This document shows positions 36,714-50,163 of a stretch of DNA of 64,000 nt, in pieces (position 1 is the stretch's first letter; every line of letters begins with the position of its first letter). Location: positions 98,115-162,114 of the forward strand of contig JAQGEQ010000158.1 of the NCBI GenBank assembly GCA_034620365.1, in the 5' to 3' direction. Source of the stretch: Pegea sp. RAD2-039. Taxonomy: Eukaryota; Chordata; Thaliacea; Salpida; Salpidae. The notes beneath the pieces are model-generated. The model worked only from the letters and a program-made list of their open reading frames with translations. It searched no databases and had not been told where the DNA came from. The translations under genes and the position numbers were made by a program.

Positions 36714-38045
36714 GATAGCAAGCGTCATATTAGCTGGACATAACGTTAAATTTTTAATTATAATTAATTTAAGTTAATATCTTCATAAAAAACTCAATTA
36801 CTAATTTCTGCAGCACCAATTTATTGAGATTTCATAGTACTTTAATTACTTTCAAAAATATTTCGTTTTATTTGTATTGACTAAATTACTAAATAATATT
36901 TCAATTTTTTTTCTAGTTACTTTTGTTAACTTATTGGGTTTAAACAAATTCCATCTTTTAAAATGCTCAAAACTTCATAAGAATTTTTCACTCGTTTACA
37001 AACAGTTTGTTTATTGATATCTGTAAAGTTGATTTTCATCTAAGAAAATTTAGAGTAAATTATTTCTAATGTTTTATAAGTTCCCGACTAATTTAATTTT
37101 TTCGCCAAATAGAAGTTAGTATCAACAAATTATTTCCAACTGTCAATAAATAAACTGAAAATATTAATCAAACATCATCTGAATTTTATCTAAACAAATG
37201 AAATTTCCCGATGTCCGGTCATCAAAGACATCTTTATCTTTCACAATTTAAAAGAAGTTCACCGAAAAAAATTGCTTGTTCAGAATTATTTATTTACTTT
37301 AAACCAATTTCTCAGCTGTTTTAAGATACAAAGTTTTCAAACACTGTTTAAAATTATCAGTGAACACATCGGTCCCAAATATTCATCTGATAAATTCTTA
37401 CATAGAACACGATACTTTAATTAATGTTTTTATATTATAATATAAATTAATAATAAATATAAAATCATCAGACTCTAAAAAAGTTTTAACAACTTGTTTT
37501 GTTTGTTCAAAACTTGAATGAATAATTTTATTAAGTAACAAAAGTACGAAATATGGAAGCTCAAAAATTTAAAGATTTCAAAAACTTTTGTGTTGAATAT
37601 ATAACCTGTCATTAAAATTAAATGAAATTTGAAAACTGTATTCCAGGTTTAAGCAACAAATTTCTAGATTTCATTAGTAAAATACAAGTAGCTTCGGAAT
37701 AAGAGATTTAAATTGACGAAAAAATTGAAAGTCAAAACTGCCGATGTCAACATTAATATTAGTTTAAATTTTTTTGAAATTTGTTCAACTCCAAAATGTA
37801 ATCTTTTTTTGCGGATGATTCCGGAATTTTCATTCATTTTAATTTTATCTTATTTATTATTTACTTTTTTTTATTTAATTTTATGATAATTTTTATGATT
37901 CTCGATAAGTGATTAATTTTTCCCAAAAATTTGTGTTTTTTTTAAAGAGCTAAAAGATAAATTTATTTTATAACAAACTTCTAAATTTGTTTAAGATAAA
38001 ATAATTTGGCAATAATTTTTCTAAAGATGAAGAAGTTCTTAAGTT
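36714..38045. other. AT-rich stretch without recognisable features
   Basis: No gene, RNA gene or module of the families seen elsewhere is recognised, apart from generic AT-rich sequence. A short GC-richer run near 37,200-37,235 (cccgatgtccggtcatc) could be a relic of something but gives no readable product. Confidence 0.5.
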
Positions 38046-38049
38046 CTTT

Positions 38050-38152
38050 TCACAAGAACCGTAAGAAGTAACAACGAACACACTGCAATGACTTTTCACC
38101 AGTCTGAGTTCTTTCATGACTATTTAGGTGAGACTTACGAGAAAAAATTTGT
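38050..38152 (-). pseudogene. C2H2 zinc-finger fragment, minus strand
   Basis: On the minus strand it reads FSRKSHLNSHERTQTGEKS followed by LQCVRCYF, then a stop. That is the helix half of one C2H2 finger, a decayed TGEKP linker (HTGEKP to QTGEKS) and the start of the next finger. Not a functional gene. Confidence 0.7.
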
Positions 38153-38157
38153 AAACA

Positions 38158-38690
38158 ATCAACAATTTTTTTGAGTCAGGGAAGATCTCCGTTTCACAAA
38201 GCCATGCTAGACACCAGATATTAAATGGTGCTCCATCAAATGACTGGTCATGTGATTGTGATTGATATGCTCTCGAGTTCTGCAGAAAACTGAAGTCAGT
38301 GAAACTGGTCTGTAGTTAAGTGCAGTTTTTCTGGGACTCTATTTGTAAATTTGAGTAATAATAGCTTTCTTCTAAATTTGTGGTACTTTTCCTTGCCTAA
38401 GAGTGATGTTAAAGAGTAGCGAGAAATGTAGTGATAAAAAGGAAGTACATTTTCGTAAAAAGAAAGCTGGGATCTGATCTGGGGTGTTGGAAACTTTGGA
38501 GGATTTTGAAGAAGAATCAGCCTTAAATACCATATTGACCGTTATTACAAGATCTACTATCTCAGAGACATTTGTAACAATGTCGGATTAGGAAAGAGAA
38601 AAAGTATTACCATCATCTGTTATAACAACGCTATTGAAATATAATATGTTGGAGGGAATGTTGGAATGATTTGGATGTGAGAAAATAGTT
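38158..38690 (-). mobile_element. Decayed non-LTR retrotransposon reverse transcriptase
   Basis: The minus strand reads through the N-terminal part of a LINE reverse transcriptase of the CR1/L2/Jockey type. Recognisable blocks in order are VTNVSEIVDLV, TPDQIPAFFLRKC, NITLRQGKVPQI, KKAIITQIYK, NYRPVSLTSVFC, HMTSHLMEHHLISGV and HGFVKRRSSLTQ. At least three in-frame TAG codons interrupt it, at positions normally held by Trp, Lys and Gln. The catalytic FADD region is absent. A dead fragment. Confidence 0.8.
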
Positions 38691-38882
38691 AAGTTTAAAT
38701 CACATGTAATGCGTCATAAAAGAACTCACACTGGTGAGAAACCATTTCAGTGTGATGTTTGTCATAAAGGTTTTTCTCAAAATGCTAACCTTAAGACACA
38801 CGAAAGAACTCACACCGGTGAGAAACCATCTTAGTGTGTTTTCATTGGTTTCATCAGTATCTATAAAGTTGTTTCAGTCTAA
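38691..38882 (+). pseudogene. C2H2 zinc-finger fragment, plus strand
   Basis: Reads [20 protein letters not shown], then one complete finger [20 protein letters not shown] with [12 protein letters not shown] then stops the frame where the next finger begins, leaving CVFIGFISIYK in frame behind it. It is on the opposite strand to the fragment at 38,050, with the LINE relic between them. Confidence 0.75.
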
Positions 38883-39069
38883 GATTTGTGGCGTACTGAA
38901 TACGCTCAAATTACAAGCGTATGCCGCAATACCCGGTATTTTTTTATTACTGAAAAAAATCGAAACAAATTAGTTTTGTTTTTGGTTTGATGCAAAACAA
39001 TTTTTAGTTAAGAATTACTTAAGATGCTTCATTATTTATGTAAAATAGATCTACCAGATAAAAATTTTT

Positions 39070-39680
39070 TTTTATTGTTACAAATTAATATGAAAATTTT
39101 AAGATTATTAATCATAAAATAAAGATTTCCATTTTGTATTTATTCTTAGCAAAGTAATTATGATAAATTTGAAAATTAAACTTCTAAATTCACTTTGCTC
39201 ATCTTCTTATTCTAGTTTGTTGTATAAAATTTGATTTGATTTAGAATTGATTGTATTTTACTTTTCCTTTTACAGTAGTTCTGTTCTTTCTTTAATAAAT
39301 CTTAATTTTGATTTCTTTCTGTGAATCACAGATACACTTAATTGGTTAAATCAAATAAGGTTGTTGTTGATAATAATGAAGTTATAGCTTGATAAAATTA
39401 CACTTTCAAATAACTAAAGTTAAAAAATATTGTACAACAAAAGAGAATCTATCAAATATTAATTTATGAATTACAGACTAACATTTTTAAATACAATAGT
39501 AATGGTTATATCGACATTTAGTCGACTTTAAATTTGATATCTAGCATTACCGATTTTGCAAGCAAATGGTAAAAACTCCTAAAAATACTTAATAAAAAGG
39601 ATTTTTATTCTAGTGTTTGTGGGTTAAACACTGATTTATCACGATAAGGAGAAAAGCACTAATCCAGGATTTTGTTATTA
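39070..39680 (+). repeat. Module H copy
   Basis: A direct relative of 52,000-52,600 and inverted relative of 16,500-17,080. The hairpin TCGAC-ATTTA-GTCGA is at 39,511-39,525 and the tRNA-like tail near 39,680. Confidence 0.55.
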
Positions 39681-40388
39681 AGCTATTTTATTAAGCTGAA
39701 ATTAAAAAAATTCTAATTAAAAAAAATGTAGCAAATAGAACAATAAAAATTGAAAAATTTGAAATTAATCACTTTGTTATTGCAAAATAAACTTCAATAT
39801 TTTTGTAAAACAACAAACTTAAAATACTACTGTTATAACAATGAAAATTGAAACAACTATTTATATCTTTATATTAATTATGAATTAATTATAAATTAAA
39901 TTAAATATATTAATTAGTATATTTATATATATTTTTTATTTATATGAAATAAAATTTCAAATGAAACTACATTTGAAGCAGTTTTGGTGATGCCGTAAAT
40001 AATTTTATTTAATTAATTGAAAGTACTAATCTAAAACTAATATTCTGTCATAATACAAGTATCATGTTTAAAACAACCAAATAAAATTTTTACTTAGAAT
40101 TTTTATGTGATTTTTCATGAAAAAAGGAAACAGTTTATATAACTGATTTACAAATTAAAATTTCGTTGAAAAATATTTCAACTGAAAAAATTTTTTATTC
40201 AAATCATCAGAGTAATCCTAAGTTAGGATTTCATATTTTATTACTTTGTCGCTATCTTCAGATTGTGGTATCAAGTTCAAATGAATTCTTTTTTAAAGTT
40301 TTTATAAAATCTTTAGAAAATATCTACAATTAAATATTTTCTTTTTCTTTGATTATATTTAATACATACATATTCAAACTTAAAAAAT

Positions 40389-41390
40389 CAAAAAAGCAAA
40401 TAAGCGAGTATTTTGATGTAAGTGGCAGCAATAAATAACATTTTAAAGCAAATTTACTAAACTTGTAATTTCTATCACAATTTTAAAAAGTTTTTTGGAA
40501 AAATTGAAAAATTATTATTCCATATTTTTTAACAAATTTTTTAATAAAAATTTATTTCAGATTTTATTATAAGTACCATAAACATAATGAATTGTGGTTT
40601 AACTTCTAAATTAAATTAGAATTCACTATAGATTACTAGTTTACTGCCAATTAGCGTAGGTTTAATTTCTTGTATTACATTTTTGTTGTACACTTTGCTG
40701 TAAATTAAATAAATAATTTATATGTTTGGTTATTGTGTTGTTTTTTTAAATATATAATATTGTTTTTAAGGTAAAAATGATTTCAGGAAAAAAAATGTAT
40801 GTTTATTTTTTTCCAAACAATTAAGATTAAATAATATTAAAAAAATAAAAACAATTTGAAATTTTTCTTCAGTCAACTATATTAGAAAATTTTTTAAAAC
40901 GAAAAGAATATATAATTTGTAAAAGGTTAACATTCACTAATATTATCACTAACTTCCTTTTTTAATTTTACTGCAATTTTATTTTAAGTTGATTAATTCA
41001 GTTATAAAACAAATTTTTTTTCATAATTTTAATAATCTATGCTAATAAGCTAGTATAACTAAGATCGATATAGTTTTCGGATGTTTTTAGGTGGAATAGA
41101 AAACTTTGTGACTTTTTGTGAAAACCAGCTATTGACCTTAACAAATTTATCATCTTGAGATATCCAATAAACGCATCCAGGTAAACCAATTCTGTCTCTC
41201 AGAGAAGAATCAGATTTCAAATCAAATTTATCTCTTTTTGAATCATAAAGTTTTTAATGTTTTTCAAACTGTAATTTATTTTTTAATATTTTATTTGCGA
41301 AAATGTATTGAAACATTGTAGTTTGCAAAATGTGGAACTTGTTTTCTTTTATCTCGCACTTTTCTACAAACTCATAAAACTTATAACCTT
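40389..41390 (+). repeat. Module shared with 13.6-15.7 kb
   Basis: A shorter version of the 13,577-15,670 module with two internal deletions, in the same orientation. No gene is visible here or in the following stretch to 41,940. An inverted box A lies near 40,258 and an inverted hairpin B near 40,165. Confidence 0.6.
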
Positions 41391-41939
41391 TTAAACTAGA
41401 CATTATTAATAATTGGCAGTTTGTAAAATTATTTATAGTAGCTCTTATTTATGCAGATGTTTATACAGATAACAATTATAAAACTATTTGGTTTAAACTA
41501 ATTTGTTTTAACCAAAAAATCAATAATTTAATTTAGTTAGATCTCAAATAAATATTATCAGAGACATTACATTTATGCAGGTTGCAACAGCATACATATA
41601 TTTAACTACAAACACAATTAGAACTGAAAGTTAACAAGAAAATAAAATAACAGAGTTTTTTTGAGGAACCTACAAATTTAATTGACATAGTTTCTATTTA
41701 AAGTTTTACTTATGGTTATTGAAAAATTGTCATTTAATCTACTAAACAAAACCTGTAACAAAAAAAAACAGTTGCTAAACAGAATTGAAAAAAAAATGAT
41801 TTCTTTATCTAAACTCAGAGAAAAGTAGTTGATAATCATTTTAGAATTTTATATCAGGGTTATCTAAAATACTTTAATATCTTCATCTATTATAAATCTT
41901 TAATCTCTTTAGCAAAAGAAATGTAATTCTGATAGTTCA

Positions 41940-44900
41940 TTTATTTTCTCTACTAGGGCACAAAGAATATATTTCGAATTATTCAAAAAAGTGAAATTAA
42001 TACTAAGTTCTCGAATTTTAAATTTTGTTAGTTCAAATAATTCAAATAAATTTGTTCCTGATTAGTTGTTATGTTACCAAAAATAAATGTTTTTTTATTC
42101 TGACTTTAATTTAAATTTCAAAATACTCGGAAAAATTTGATAATTTTTATTTTAGAATACATTATTATGTATTCATGAAATGTAAAAAGTACTTTCTAGG
42201 AAAAATGCTTGTTTGGTCAAAAGTTGCAAATGGTCATCTTCTAATTTATGCTTAGAATAATATTAGTTTAAACAATTCTGTGCTATAATGTTTTTATAAC
42301 GATTTTAACAAACATTTTAATATATTTTTTGTTAAAAATTATTAATTAAAAAATCCAAAACAGTTGTAATTTTTAAGATTGTATATTTTTATCTTTATGA
42401 TATTAAATTTCAGAAGGAACTGCATATGAAGTAGTTTTTAGTGATGCCATAAATAAATTTATTCAATTAATTGAAAGTTAGAAACTTTTTTTAAACAATG
42501 TGTCACATTATCAGTAACGTTTTAAAAAATGAAATAAACTTTTTACCTAAATTCATTTTTTGTATAAAAAGTAAACAATATAAAGTAACTTACATGTATG
42601 TAAGTTGATTAAACTTCAACTTTGTTTTGTAAATAAAAGTTTCGTTGAAACGGTATTTCTACTGCAAAATTCTGACTGCATCTCCACACGGAAGACGTGA
42701 TAGTTTCACTACTTTTGAATCTCTATAACTTCGTAGTAATCTAGAGTTTGTGGGATCAAATTCAAAGAATATATAAGGTTGAAATATAAATCTTGTATAT
42801 CATATATATTTATTATCAGACAAGATTTCAGAGATGATTGCTTGCTTTATTTTAATCTATACGGTTATATAGCTTCAAACTTTTTTCTTAGTTTTACGGG
42901 TGCTTTAATCAATTGAAAACGTTTTTAAAAATATTATTGTTATAATGATAGTATTGGTTCAATTTAAAATCAACTATCAGTAAAATGATTACTTTGCTTT
43001 TTTTAGTTTTGAAAAAATTAAAACTTTTTTATGGGATTACTTAATAATATGAAGATCAGTGAGATGAATCATAGTTCTAAAATAATAATTTTGTAGTCAA
43101 CCCATCTTCAATATTAAAGGTTTAAACTAAATAATCTAATAGATAATAAAAATAAACAAATGATATGTTTTACTATTTTTGTGAAGAAAGAGTTTAAAAT
43201 AAAAATTACTGAATAAAAATGTATTCGTTTAAACTTAAACCCACAAATTCTAGATTGTAAAAAAGTAGTAATAAATGAAAAGTTCTATCTGGTTACGCTG
43301 TTGTAATAAAATCACAACTTACCTATTAGTTTTGAAGTTGAAATACTTTCAACGTACGTCGATTGAGTAACTAACAAGACTACCTTGAGTTTCAATTCTC
43401 TGCAAGTAGCAACATAAAAATGATCTAAGTTGAAAATTTATTATTTTGATGTAAACAAATAACAGATAATTTGACAGAATGTTTACAAATAGAAAAAAAG
43501 ATTTTGCAAAATTAGTAATTTTAAAATAGAAATTCTAAATACATTTTTCTTTCTGAATCATTAAAATACTTTCTATTTCGGATAGTTCAGCAGAAATGAG
43601 TTTTAAAGAATAACATTACAAAACAATAATTCAAAACTTTCTTTTTCCGCTACTGGGCGCTAAATGAGATATTTTATTAAACAGTTAACCAAACAATTAG
43701 AAGGTTGATTTTTTTATTATAATTTTTATATCTTTCATTAATAGTTTTAGTTTAAAAAATATCTTTAATAAATTTAAAGTAGTTTTATTGACCCGATGTT
43801 TAATGATTTCGATTGAATGATATTAAAAAGTAATAAAGAAATAGAAAAGTTGCTGTTTAATTTTATTCATCTGAAATATAAGTAGAAATACTAATTGTGT
43901 TAGATAAAAGTTTTTATATTTGAAAACATTCTGTTATATTATTATTCTGTTATTCATTGCAATTTTCGAAAATTGCTCTCAAGAGTAATTTAGTAACAAA
44001 AAGTATTTTTTTGTGAGTTAAGTTCCATTTTTAGTCTTTTTAAAAAAAGAGTTATTTGTATGAGAAGCCTTTTCTAACTGAAGCATATACAAATTATTGA
44101 AAACAACAAAAACAGATTACTACAAGTAAAATAATTCAAATTTTCAAACAAAGGCATAACTTTAAATCTTCTGAAAACTTGTACAGAATTTCTTAGTAAC
44201 TTTATCAAAAAAAAAGGTTGATAAATATTGTTGACGTCGAAAAAGCGTTCAACTATTGAGAACCATTAAGAAACTCTTTGGCAAAGAGAAACTTTTTGTT
44301 GTAAAATTTTATTGTTTTTACTTAGATTTCAGACTAAAAAAACAATTAAATTTCAAAGCAAATTTTTTATTTTTTATTTCTTTTTCATTAGTTATTTTTA
44401 TACACAAAATTTATTTGAAACTTGAAAAAATGAAAATTATTTGTCAACAAAAGTTTTTTCAAAACAATTATAAAAAAATATTCTCTTAAACTTGATTCAA
44501 AAACTCTAGATTGCAACAAACCGATAAGAAATGAAAAGTAAAGAATATTTCAATCAGCATTTAAGGTTTCTAGCTGAATATAAATTTGTTGTTAAATTAC
44601 CTATAAACAAAACTTCATTTATTAAGTAAATTGAATATCTTGAGTTTTCATTCTACACAAAAATTGACATACAAAAGCTGTATTGTTGTAAACCTATTTA
44701 TATAATTGCATTTGATAATTACGAATCAAAAATTTTCTTTGAGCAAAATAAGTATTTGTGATCATAATTACAGTTAAAAAAGAGAGTTAGGCAGCAAATT
44801 TAAGATTTATAATTAATATATTACTAATTACCAGTTAATAATACCATAATATTTGTTTCTGCAATTATTAATCGAAATAAAGATTCAGCCATTTTTAATT
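41940..44900. repeat. Inverted-repeat arm, left
   Basis: From about 42,740 to 44,900 this is the inverse of about 49,000-51,200 (paired coordinates sum to about 93,850). Positions 41,940-42,540 are the inverse of 53,690-54,300 instead (sum about 96,240). Positions 42,400-44,170 are also a direct copy of 17,580-19,340. It contains box A units at 42,741 (minus), 43,234 (plus) and 44,491 (plus). No gene. Confidence 0.7.
43647..43660 (+). promoter_or_regulatory. CTCF-like GC-rich 14-mer
   Basis: CCGCTACTGGGCGC followed by TA, the same as the site at 18,817 and in the same position within its module. Confidence 0.4.
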
Positions 44901-46206
44901 TGTATTTTGTTAAATTATCTAATTACGATTTTCTCTGTATTTATCTGCAAATAAACTGCAGATGAAACAAGAGAAGAAACAGTTTTCAGTAATCCAGAAC
45001 TCAGTATTATTTATCAAGTTACTATATTATTTCTATATCATATTATTATACCTTAATTACTTTTATTTCACTAATTTTAATGTTATTAAGACGTTCATTT
45101 AAATCTTTACAAGAAAACTTTGTTTATCAACAACAAATTAATATTAAAATTGTAAAAACAAATTCGTTTAAGCTTGACCCCACAAACTCTAGATTACGAC
45201 AAAGTCAAAAATAAGGAAACTAAAAAAAAACTTTAAACTGATTAAATGGTTAAATTAAATTGATTGTTGTTTGAAACCTAATTTGGAGTTGAAACATTAT
45301 CCAACGAAAATTCTATTACTAAAGAAGTCGAAGAACTTCAGTTTCTATTATGAAGAAAAAACGACATAAAAATAAATTCATTTACTTTTGCAAAGATATA
45401 ACTGATAATGTGACAAGACGTTCAAAAAAGTTAGCTTTCAGTTAATCAAAGTAAATCATTTATGGCATCACTAATATCTGCTTCATATTTATTTGAAATT
45501 TCATTTCTGATTAATAAAAATAATCAACCGTAAAACATATAATTATTCTTAATTTAGTAATTACTTTAAATAAAAACTTATATTAATGAATTATATATTA
45601 TAATAAAAATCAAAAATTATCAAAACGTTTACTGATGTCATCTTTTTCAAATTTATTTTAGTATTAGAAAAATAAAACAAACATTTACAACTTGTAAAGT
45701 ATTATATTTAAATTGATTTTAATTTAGTCTTCAATTTTAATAGATTTGTTTGAATATTTCAAGTTTGATAGAATTACTGTAAGTTTTAAAGTGTAAAGTT
45801 GTAAAAGAACATTTTTAAAATTTAAAAATAGTTAAAATCATTAAAGTCTGATTTTTTCTTGCGATGTAGTTCTCATGAGACAAAAATTTTCTAAATGTTC
45901 ACATAATTATTTCAAAAATATTGAATTAGTTAATCTGTGGTTCTTAAATTTGCCTGATTTCTATAAGAAAATGTTCTTACAACTTTAAATTGTCCAAACC
46001 AATAATCATTTTGACTTTTAGAAATCAAATAGAAAACAAAAATTTCAAAAAAAGTCATAGAACTGTTTTTTTAACGGAAAATAATGAATTTCACTCTAAA
46101 TATCAAAATTATTAAAATGTTCTTGTTAAACTTCAATAGTAAGATTCTCTGAAGACACTAAATTAAATTTTGTTAAATTATCATTTTATCTTTGCAGCTT
46201 TTATTT

Positions 46207-46220
46207 CCGCTAGAGTGCGC
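46207..46220 (+). promoter_or_regulatory. CTCF-like GC-rich 14-mer
   Basis: CCGCTAGAGTGCGC followed by TATCAAA. Its inverse at 56,257 is identical over the 14-mer and the TATCAAA context. Confidence 0.35.
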
Positions 46221-47706
46221 TATCAAATAAAAAATGAAAACGATGTTTATTTCAAAACTTCAAACTGTTTGACTTATTTGTGAATGTTTACCTAACAAGT
46301 ATTTTTCATTAGAGGAAATAAGGTTTTGCGTTTTCTTGAGATTGCTTGATGTTTACAAATTCCTTGTTAAGGTAAATCTTCCCACTTAATTTGGTTTTAA
46401 TTTTTAATCCTTTTTTCAAATATTTAATACAAATTTGTTGCATGCAAAATATTTTTTTGTTGAAATTCATTTCAAATTGTTGTTAGATAAATAGTAATAT
46501 TTTAGAAATTCTTAGATTTTTATCGACAATCAGATTTAGAACTGAACGAAGAATTAGATAACAACAATAATATTATCAATTAATTGAAGTATGCATGATA
46601 GTTAGTAAAACTGCAAACATAACTGTTCTTATAGCTTATTTGGATAGCTTAATATTCTATGATCGAATATATGAATTATAGAAAAATGCAACATACAGAA
46701 AACGCTTGCATACAAGAAACCGTTATATTAATTTTTGTAAGTATTTTTTCTACATGATTTTAACCTCATATGTATTTATATACAATATGAAATATTTGTA
46801 ATTTTTCACTTTCAACTTTTCTTTGTCATACTTTTTCAATATTTAAAACTTAATTTTTTACTTAAGGTATAAAATTACTAATATATTATCAGGTCCTTGT
46901 TTTCCTAATTTTCAGATTATATAAATTTACAATTTGACTTTTGATGTGAGATAATGAATATGGAAATTACATTATATAACTAGGAAGATTTAAAGAAAAT
47001 AGCTATAAAAGTGATAAAAAACTAAAAATAAACTTTTAAATGAACTTTTAAATAATTGTTATATTATGTTAGAATAATTTTTATTTGCAAAATAAAACTA
47101 AGGTTCTAACAAAAGAATATGAATCTTTTTGCACTTCAACAATTTAATTGAAAATAAAGACTTCATAACTGACGTCATAATTGTTTGTACAGATTCATAA
47201 CATCAAATATTTTAAAGGAAAGTTTAGTAGTACTTTAAACAAGAATGTTCTTATTAGACATTTTATTTTTATACTTTCTACGAATTTAAATTATTATAAC
47301 TTTAAAATATAATTGATTCAAATTACATTTTACTAAACAATTTTACAAAAGTAATAAATAAAAATCTCAACTTTCAAAAGAAGATATTTTGGAATCGACT
47401 AAATGTCGATGACAACTTTTACTAATTTTTAAATATCTAAATATTAATGAATTTCACATCTCCAAGACAACAACTTTGATAAGTTTTCTGAAATGAATGA
47501 TTTGTTTCTTACTTTGATATGATACGTTCTTTATTATAATTATTTATTTTATTGCATTTACAAAACTTTGATTTTTGAATTCATATCCACAAAATCAAAG
47601 TTGCTTCTAAATTAGTAACTTTATTATTGTGAATAGTTTAGATATTTCCCAAAACATCATAACAATTTTCTAATCAAAAAATTATAATTTTATCTTTCTA
47701 CCCATT

Positions 47707-47720
47707 GCGCCACTTAGCAG
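47707..47720 (-). promoter_or_regulatory. CTCF-like GC-rich 14-mer
   Basis: On the minus strand it reads CTGCTAAGTGGCGC, matching the CTCF core except at positions 2, 3 and 7. It is the inverted partner of the site at 353. Confidence 0.35.
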
Positions 47721-50149
47721 ATATCGTATTTTGGTTACAACAACAAATATTTGTAACCTAATTAGTATTTTAATAAACCAGTTTAACGAATTGTACAATT
47801 TCTAGATTGGTGCATGTTTTTTGCTACAAAGCAAATTATTAGGTTTTTTCTCGTTTTATTGTTAAACAATAATTTATTTCACTTTTTTTAGTAAATATTT
47901 TATAAATAGAACTAAATGGTTAAAAATGAAATTTCAAATTAACTAATTATTTTGAATATTATCAGAATTTATATAAAATTTAGTTACTCATAATAATCAT
48001 ACTTTCTAATGTTAGCTGCAAACTTTCTTAACTTAAGTAAAATGTATATCTTTAGTAACACTTTTTCAATTGGCCTTGTCTGAGATTTCAAATTAACTTA
48101 AAACAAATTGCTTTATTAAAAGTAAAAGAATTTACCATGTTTTAGTATTACATTCAGTAATTTTGTACACCGATAACATTGTAATTTCTTAAAAAATGTT
48201 AAACTTGTTTAGATTTCTAGCACCACAAACAACAGACTTATACCATGTTTACATATTCCGATTTTATCCTCTTAAAAAAATCTGCAATCGAAGTGTTCAA
48301 AATACTTATAATTTAGAAACTGCCAATAGCAGTTGACAAATTTCAAAACAAAATTGATGATTAGTTGAATAATTGTTGTTAATCGAATTGTTATTTCATT
48401 TAGAAAACCTAATTTAAAAATTATATACAAGGAGCTTATTAATAACCAAACTGTAAAGCTAATTATTTAAACATTTCTTTTATCTAAAAAATTTATTTTA
48501 GGGCCCTTACTTATTTTTATAACTGTTCAAATTATGATTGAAATTGTATATGAAACTAATAAAAGTTACTCCACATAAAAATACAAATATCAAGCTTACT
48601 CTGTTTTCAATAAATAACAACAACACAGATTTCTACCATAAGTTATTATATAATTTTTTTTTTTTTTACAAAATCTTAATTTGAGTATAGAGGTCTTATA
48701 ACTGACATCATTATAATATAAACAATTTATAGAACTGTTGAAAGAAATTTTAAGAAAAAAGGCTTTTATATTTTATTAAAAAATATCTTCATATATTTAT
48801 ATTTTTACAGTAAGTTTTTTTTCAGTAGATCACAAGCAATAAGTCTAAACGAAAAAAACAAGTAAAAACTAAATCAAATACTTTTTTAATTTGAAAATTT
48901 AATATTATTGAGCAAATATGTAATTACCATTTACAGCAACCTTCATTGGTTAAATTACATAATTCAATTTGTTGATTAAGAGATTGCTTTAACTTTATTT
49001 CGATTAATAATTGCAGAAACAAATTACATGTTATTATAAGCGTTTAATTTGTAGTTTACTAATAATAAAAATTAATTTTGCTGCTGAACTCTCTATTTTA
49101 TCTAGAATTCTGAGTAGAAATACTTATTTTGCTCAGTGAAAAGTTTTAATTCGTAACTAATAAACACAATTTTATTAAAAGGCTTACAACCATGAAATAA
49201 ACTGCTAGTCTAAATTTTATGTAACTTTTTTATAAAATGAAAACTTAAGATAATGAACTTACTTAATAAATGAAGTTTTATTGATAAGTAATTTATCAAC
49301 AAATTTCAAATCAGTTAAAAACCTTAAATGCTGATTGAAAGATTTTTTTACTTTTCATTTCTTATCAGTTTGTTACAATCTAGAGTTTTTGAATCAAGTT
49401 TAGGAGAATATTTTCTTATAATTTTATTGAACAAACTTTTGTCGACAAATAATTTTCATTTTTTCAAATTTCAAATAAATTGTGTATACAAAAATAACTC
49501 ATCAAAAAAAAAATATATAAAATTAGTTTTAAAATTTAATAATTTTTTTTTCATTGTGAAATATAAGTAAAAACACTAATATTTTTAAAGCAAAAAGTTT
49601 TTCTTTGCAAAAGAGGTTCTTAATGGTTCTCAATAGTTGAACACTTTTTCGACGTCAACAATATCTATCAACTTTTTTTATGATAAAGTTAATCAGATAT
49701 TCTCTTCAAGTTTCAGAAGATTTAAAGTTATGTCTTTGTTTGAAAATTTGAATTATTTTACTTGCAGTAAATTTTTTGATTTGTTTTCATTAATTTGTAT
49801 ATGTTTTAGTTGCAAAAGGCGTTTTCATACAAATATCTCCTTTTTTAAAAAGACCAGAAATGGAACTTAATTCACCAAAAATAAAATTTTGTCGTTCAAC
49901 TATTTACAAAATTAGTCTTGAGAACAATCCTCTAAATTCCTCTAAAATTGTATTTAACAAATAACAAAATAATAATATAACAGAATTATAATATATTCAA
50001 ATATAAAAACTTTTATTTAACACAATAAGCATTTCTACTTATATTTCAGATGAACAAAATTAAGCAGCAAAATTTCTATTTCTTTATTACTTTTTAATAT
50101 CATTCAATCGAAATCATTAAACATCGGGTCAAGAAAACTATTTCCTCTT

Positions 50150-50163
50150 GTGCCAGGTAGCGG
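50150..50163 (-). promoter_or_regulatory. CTCF-like GC-rich 14-mer
   Basis: Minus-strand CCGCTACCTGGCAC, about 390 bp beyond an inverted box A at 50,546. This keeps the A-to-14-mer spacing seen at 18,436-18,817 and 43,234-43,647. Confidence 0.35.

Larger units (their letters stand above)
44901..48999. repeat. Spacer between inverted arms; repeat mosaic
   Basis: No gene. A box A unit starts at 45,173 with hairpin B variant at 45,283 and box C near 45,400 (direct copy of 2,880-3,250). Positions 46,130-46,640 are inverted relative to 55,930-56,350. A TGACGTCA octamer lies at 47,170. The TCGAC/GTCGA hairpin occurs at 47,395-47,409. Positions 47,700-47,830 are the inverse of 245-370, and 48,010-48,310 match 22,370-22,620. 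Confidence 0.6.

Noticed and set aside
44256..44489. Frames of 77-80 codons at 44,256, 49,328 and 49,637
   Set aside because: They lie in mirrored positions of the inverted-repeat arms and are rich in Phe, Leu, Lys and Asn, as any AT-rich frame is. Box A and the hairpins run through them.
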